Below, piece after piece: positions 63,031 to 64,000 of a DNA stretch of 64,000 nucleotides. The notes below the pieces were generated by a model. The model did not search any database, was not told the DNA's origin, and saw only the letters and a list, made by a program, of their open reading frames with translations. Each line of letters begins with the position of its first letter. The stretch's first letter is position 1. Location: assembly GCF_016508585.1 (NCBI RefSeq), contig NZ_JADVOP010000006.1, positions 1 to 64,000 on the forward strand, written 5' to 3'. The stretch is from Acinetobacter baumannii. GTDB taxonomy: Bacteria; Pseudomonadota; Gammaproteobacteria; Pseudomonadales; Moraxellaceae. A program made the translations under genes and the position numbers.

Positions 63031-63404
63031 GTACTAACAAAAATACTTAATGGCTCCTATCATAAATCATCAATTCCTTTTTCTTAAACGGCAAACTAAC
63101 AAAAAAGTGTGTTCCTTCAATACACTTAGACTTTGAGACCTGCAAGGGCTTTTTTTTCAGAATCTATTTCTAGTAATTTTGTTTATCGACTCGCTTTACG
63201 AATATTACACGCTATACACAATTTATAAATTGAAGGGTGCCGATTGATTCCATCTTTCAATTTCAATGTCATTTCCCTGAAGTTCCAATAAAGCACCTAA
63301 AACCTACAGGCCATACTTGAACACCCGTTGAGCCATTGTTGGTACTCTCTGGGTAAATTTTGAGGACTGCAAATAAAACCTCTAAAAACATTAAAAGGTG
63401 AAAA
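63031..63404. other. Intergenic region, weak terminator
   Basis: About 370 bp without a gene. AAGTGT (63105-63110) and ACACTT (63122-63127) pair, and eight T follow about 25 nt later, which may end the DUF4189 transcript. The right end carries the ribosome-binding site of the antitoxin gene. Confidence 0.4.
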
Positions 63405-63581
63405 ATGGAAACTATGAATCATACAAATGCTAGAGCACAGCTCTCGATACTAATGAATAAGGCTATTTTAGGCCAACCTGTCGAAGTAACTCATAAAGAC
63501 AAAGAATCCGTTGTCATTATCAGTAAATCATCTTTTGAATCTTACAAAAGGGCTAAGTTCGATCAAAACCTTACAAAGTAA
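63405..63581 (+). CDS. Phd/YefM-type antitoxin
   Basis: A 58-residue protein METMNHTNARAQLSILMNKA followed by ILGQPVEVTHKDKESVVIIS and KSSFESYKR. This is the DNA-binding N-terminal part of Phd/YefM antitoxins (NARAQLS...L, then VVIIS). AAGG lies six bases before the ATG. Typical antitoxins are 75-90 residues with a toxin-binding tail; here the tail is short. No RelE, YoeB or Doc-type toxin gene follows on either strand, so the toxin is missing or the gene is an orphan. Confidence 0.75.
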   Translation: METMNHTNARAQLSILMNKAILGQPVEVTHKDKESVVIISKSSFESYKRAKFDQNLTK

Positions 63582-63650
63582 TTAGAGTATTGAATTTGGC
63601 AGTAACAAAAGTGATTTTTTTATTATAGCGATGTAACAACTTATTTTAAG

Positions 63651-63688
63651 AATAATTTCAGCAGTTTGGTTAAACTGTTGAAATTATT
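63651..63688. terminator. 17-bp hairpin after the antitoxin gene
   Basis: Two 17-nt arms (core TTCAGCAGTTT and AAACTGTTGAA, one G-U pair) flank a GGTT loop. It is 69 nt past the antitoxin stop and likely ends that transcript; the A/T outer part gives T-runs on both strands. Confidence 0.65.
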
Positions 63689-63850
63689 AAATCCCATGAA
63701 AATAAATTATTTAAAATGATCATCACTCCAATATTGTAGCAATCTGTAATTGACTTTGAATACGAATAAAATAGATACTAATTCGTATATTTGCAGATGT
63801 GTTTGCTTGCAAATGTCACATTCAAGTATTGTGGTGCAGGGATCGTGCTT

Positions 63851-64000
63851 ATGAAGTCTACAATCAGAATTAATGACATTTCTGTCTCTCATGGGGAACA
63901 TACTCATGATTTTGCCCAAATCCTATTTGGTGAACGAGGAAACGTCATCTGTGAACTGGAACATGGGGTCTTTAAATTAAAACAATCGAATGCCCTATTC
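63851..64000 (+). CDS. AraC-family regulator, N-terminal fragment cut by window end
   Basis: Fifty residues are visible: SHGEHTHDFAQILFGERGNV is the cupin-type HxH-x-AQ sensor start of a common AraC subfamily. AGGGA lies eight bases before the ATG at 63851. The DNA-binding domain would lie beyond the window. Confidence 0.7.
   Translation, partial: MKSTIRINDISVSHGEHTHDFAQILFGERGNVICELEHGVFKLKQSNALF

Noticed and set aside
63707..63919. 70-residue minus-strand frame, possible toxin partner of the antitoxin
   Set aside because: It overlaps the well-supported AraC start on the opposite strand and shows no RelE, YoeB or Doc features.
1..64000. Insertion sequences, integrases, phage genes, CRISPR arrays, tRNA genes
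   Set aside because: None was seen on either strand; gene order and composition look chromosomal and fairly uniform.

Overview
The window is chromosomal DNA from a low-GC gammaproteobacterium, most likely Acinetobacter. This rests on base composition, many small AT-rich intergenic regions, twin short BLUF photoreceptors, a DUF4189 secreted protein with the CPSGYYPIGGQG motif, and a split pqiA gene. The species cannot be named from sequence alone. I saw no tRNA, rRNA, complete insertion sequence, prophage or CRISPR array.

Region 1 (1-24 kb) is an organosulfur-scavenging locus and the most interesting part. It encodes two SsuD-like FMNH2-dependent monooxygenases, an SfnB/DszC-like flavin monooxygenase and a class II aldolase-like protein. 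Two further proteins resemble ABC substrate-binding proteins, but they have no signal peptide and carry the Cys, His and Arg pattern of the DszB sulfinate desulfinase. Transport and processing genes are a TonB-dependent receptor followed by two secreted lipase-family hydrolases, a Dpp/Gsi-type peptide ABC importer with a Tat-type lipoprotein binding protein, and a heterodimeric ABC exporter. Five transcription units each begin with a near-consensus sigma-54 promoter (TGGCA-N8-TGCW class) placed so that the leader is only about 20-26 nt. The locus therefore looks like one sigma-54 regulon, comparable to the SfnR-controlled sulfone system of Pseudomonas; its activator is not in this window. An AraC regulator divergent from a TSUP (TauE/SafE-type) anion exporter closes the region.

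Region 2 (24-38 kb) is accessory or housekeeping. It holds a Bcr/CflA-type MFS exporter with a 16-bp palindromic operator and a convergent TetR gene, small hypothetical and membrane proteins including a DUF1328 gene, two BLUF blue-light sensors, a general-stress flavin-like protein, a DJ-1/PfpI protein, a GNAT acetyltransferase, a VOC-family gene remnant, the pqiAABC inter-membrane lipid transport operon and a hemerythrin protein. Several intergenic stretches of 0.5-1.3 kb hold no convincing gene.

Region 3 (38.7-48 kb) is a membrane-lipid modification cluster. A plus-strand unit (NTF2-like lipoprotein, chalcone isomerase-like protein, OmpR-type response regulator) converges on a minus-strand operon (acyl desaturase, FAD oxidoreductase, DUF1365, CFA-type methyltransferase, DUF1295, second CFA-type methyltransferase, sensor kinase). 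The kinase and regulator sit tail to tail with an 8-nt overlap.

Region 4 (48.5-64 kb) has a chrBA chromate-resistance pair, a DUF1302 outer-membrane protein, an RBBP9-type hydrolase, an AraC regulator and a seven-gene catabolic operon (quinone reductase, TauD/TfdA dioxygenase, BKACE enzyme, MFS importer, FrnE-like DsbA protein, Rieske ferredoxin, YeiH anion exporter). A candidate small RNA, a DUF4189 protein, an orphan Phd/YefM antitoxin and the truncated start of another AraC regulator follow.
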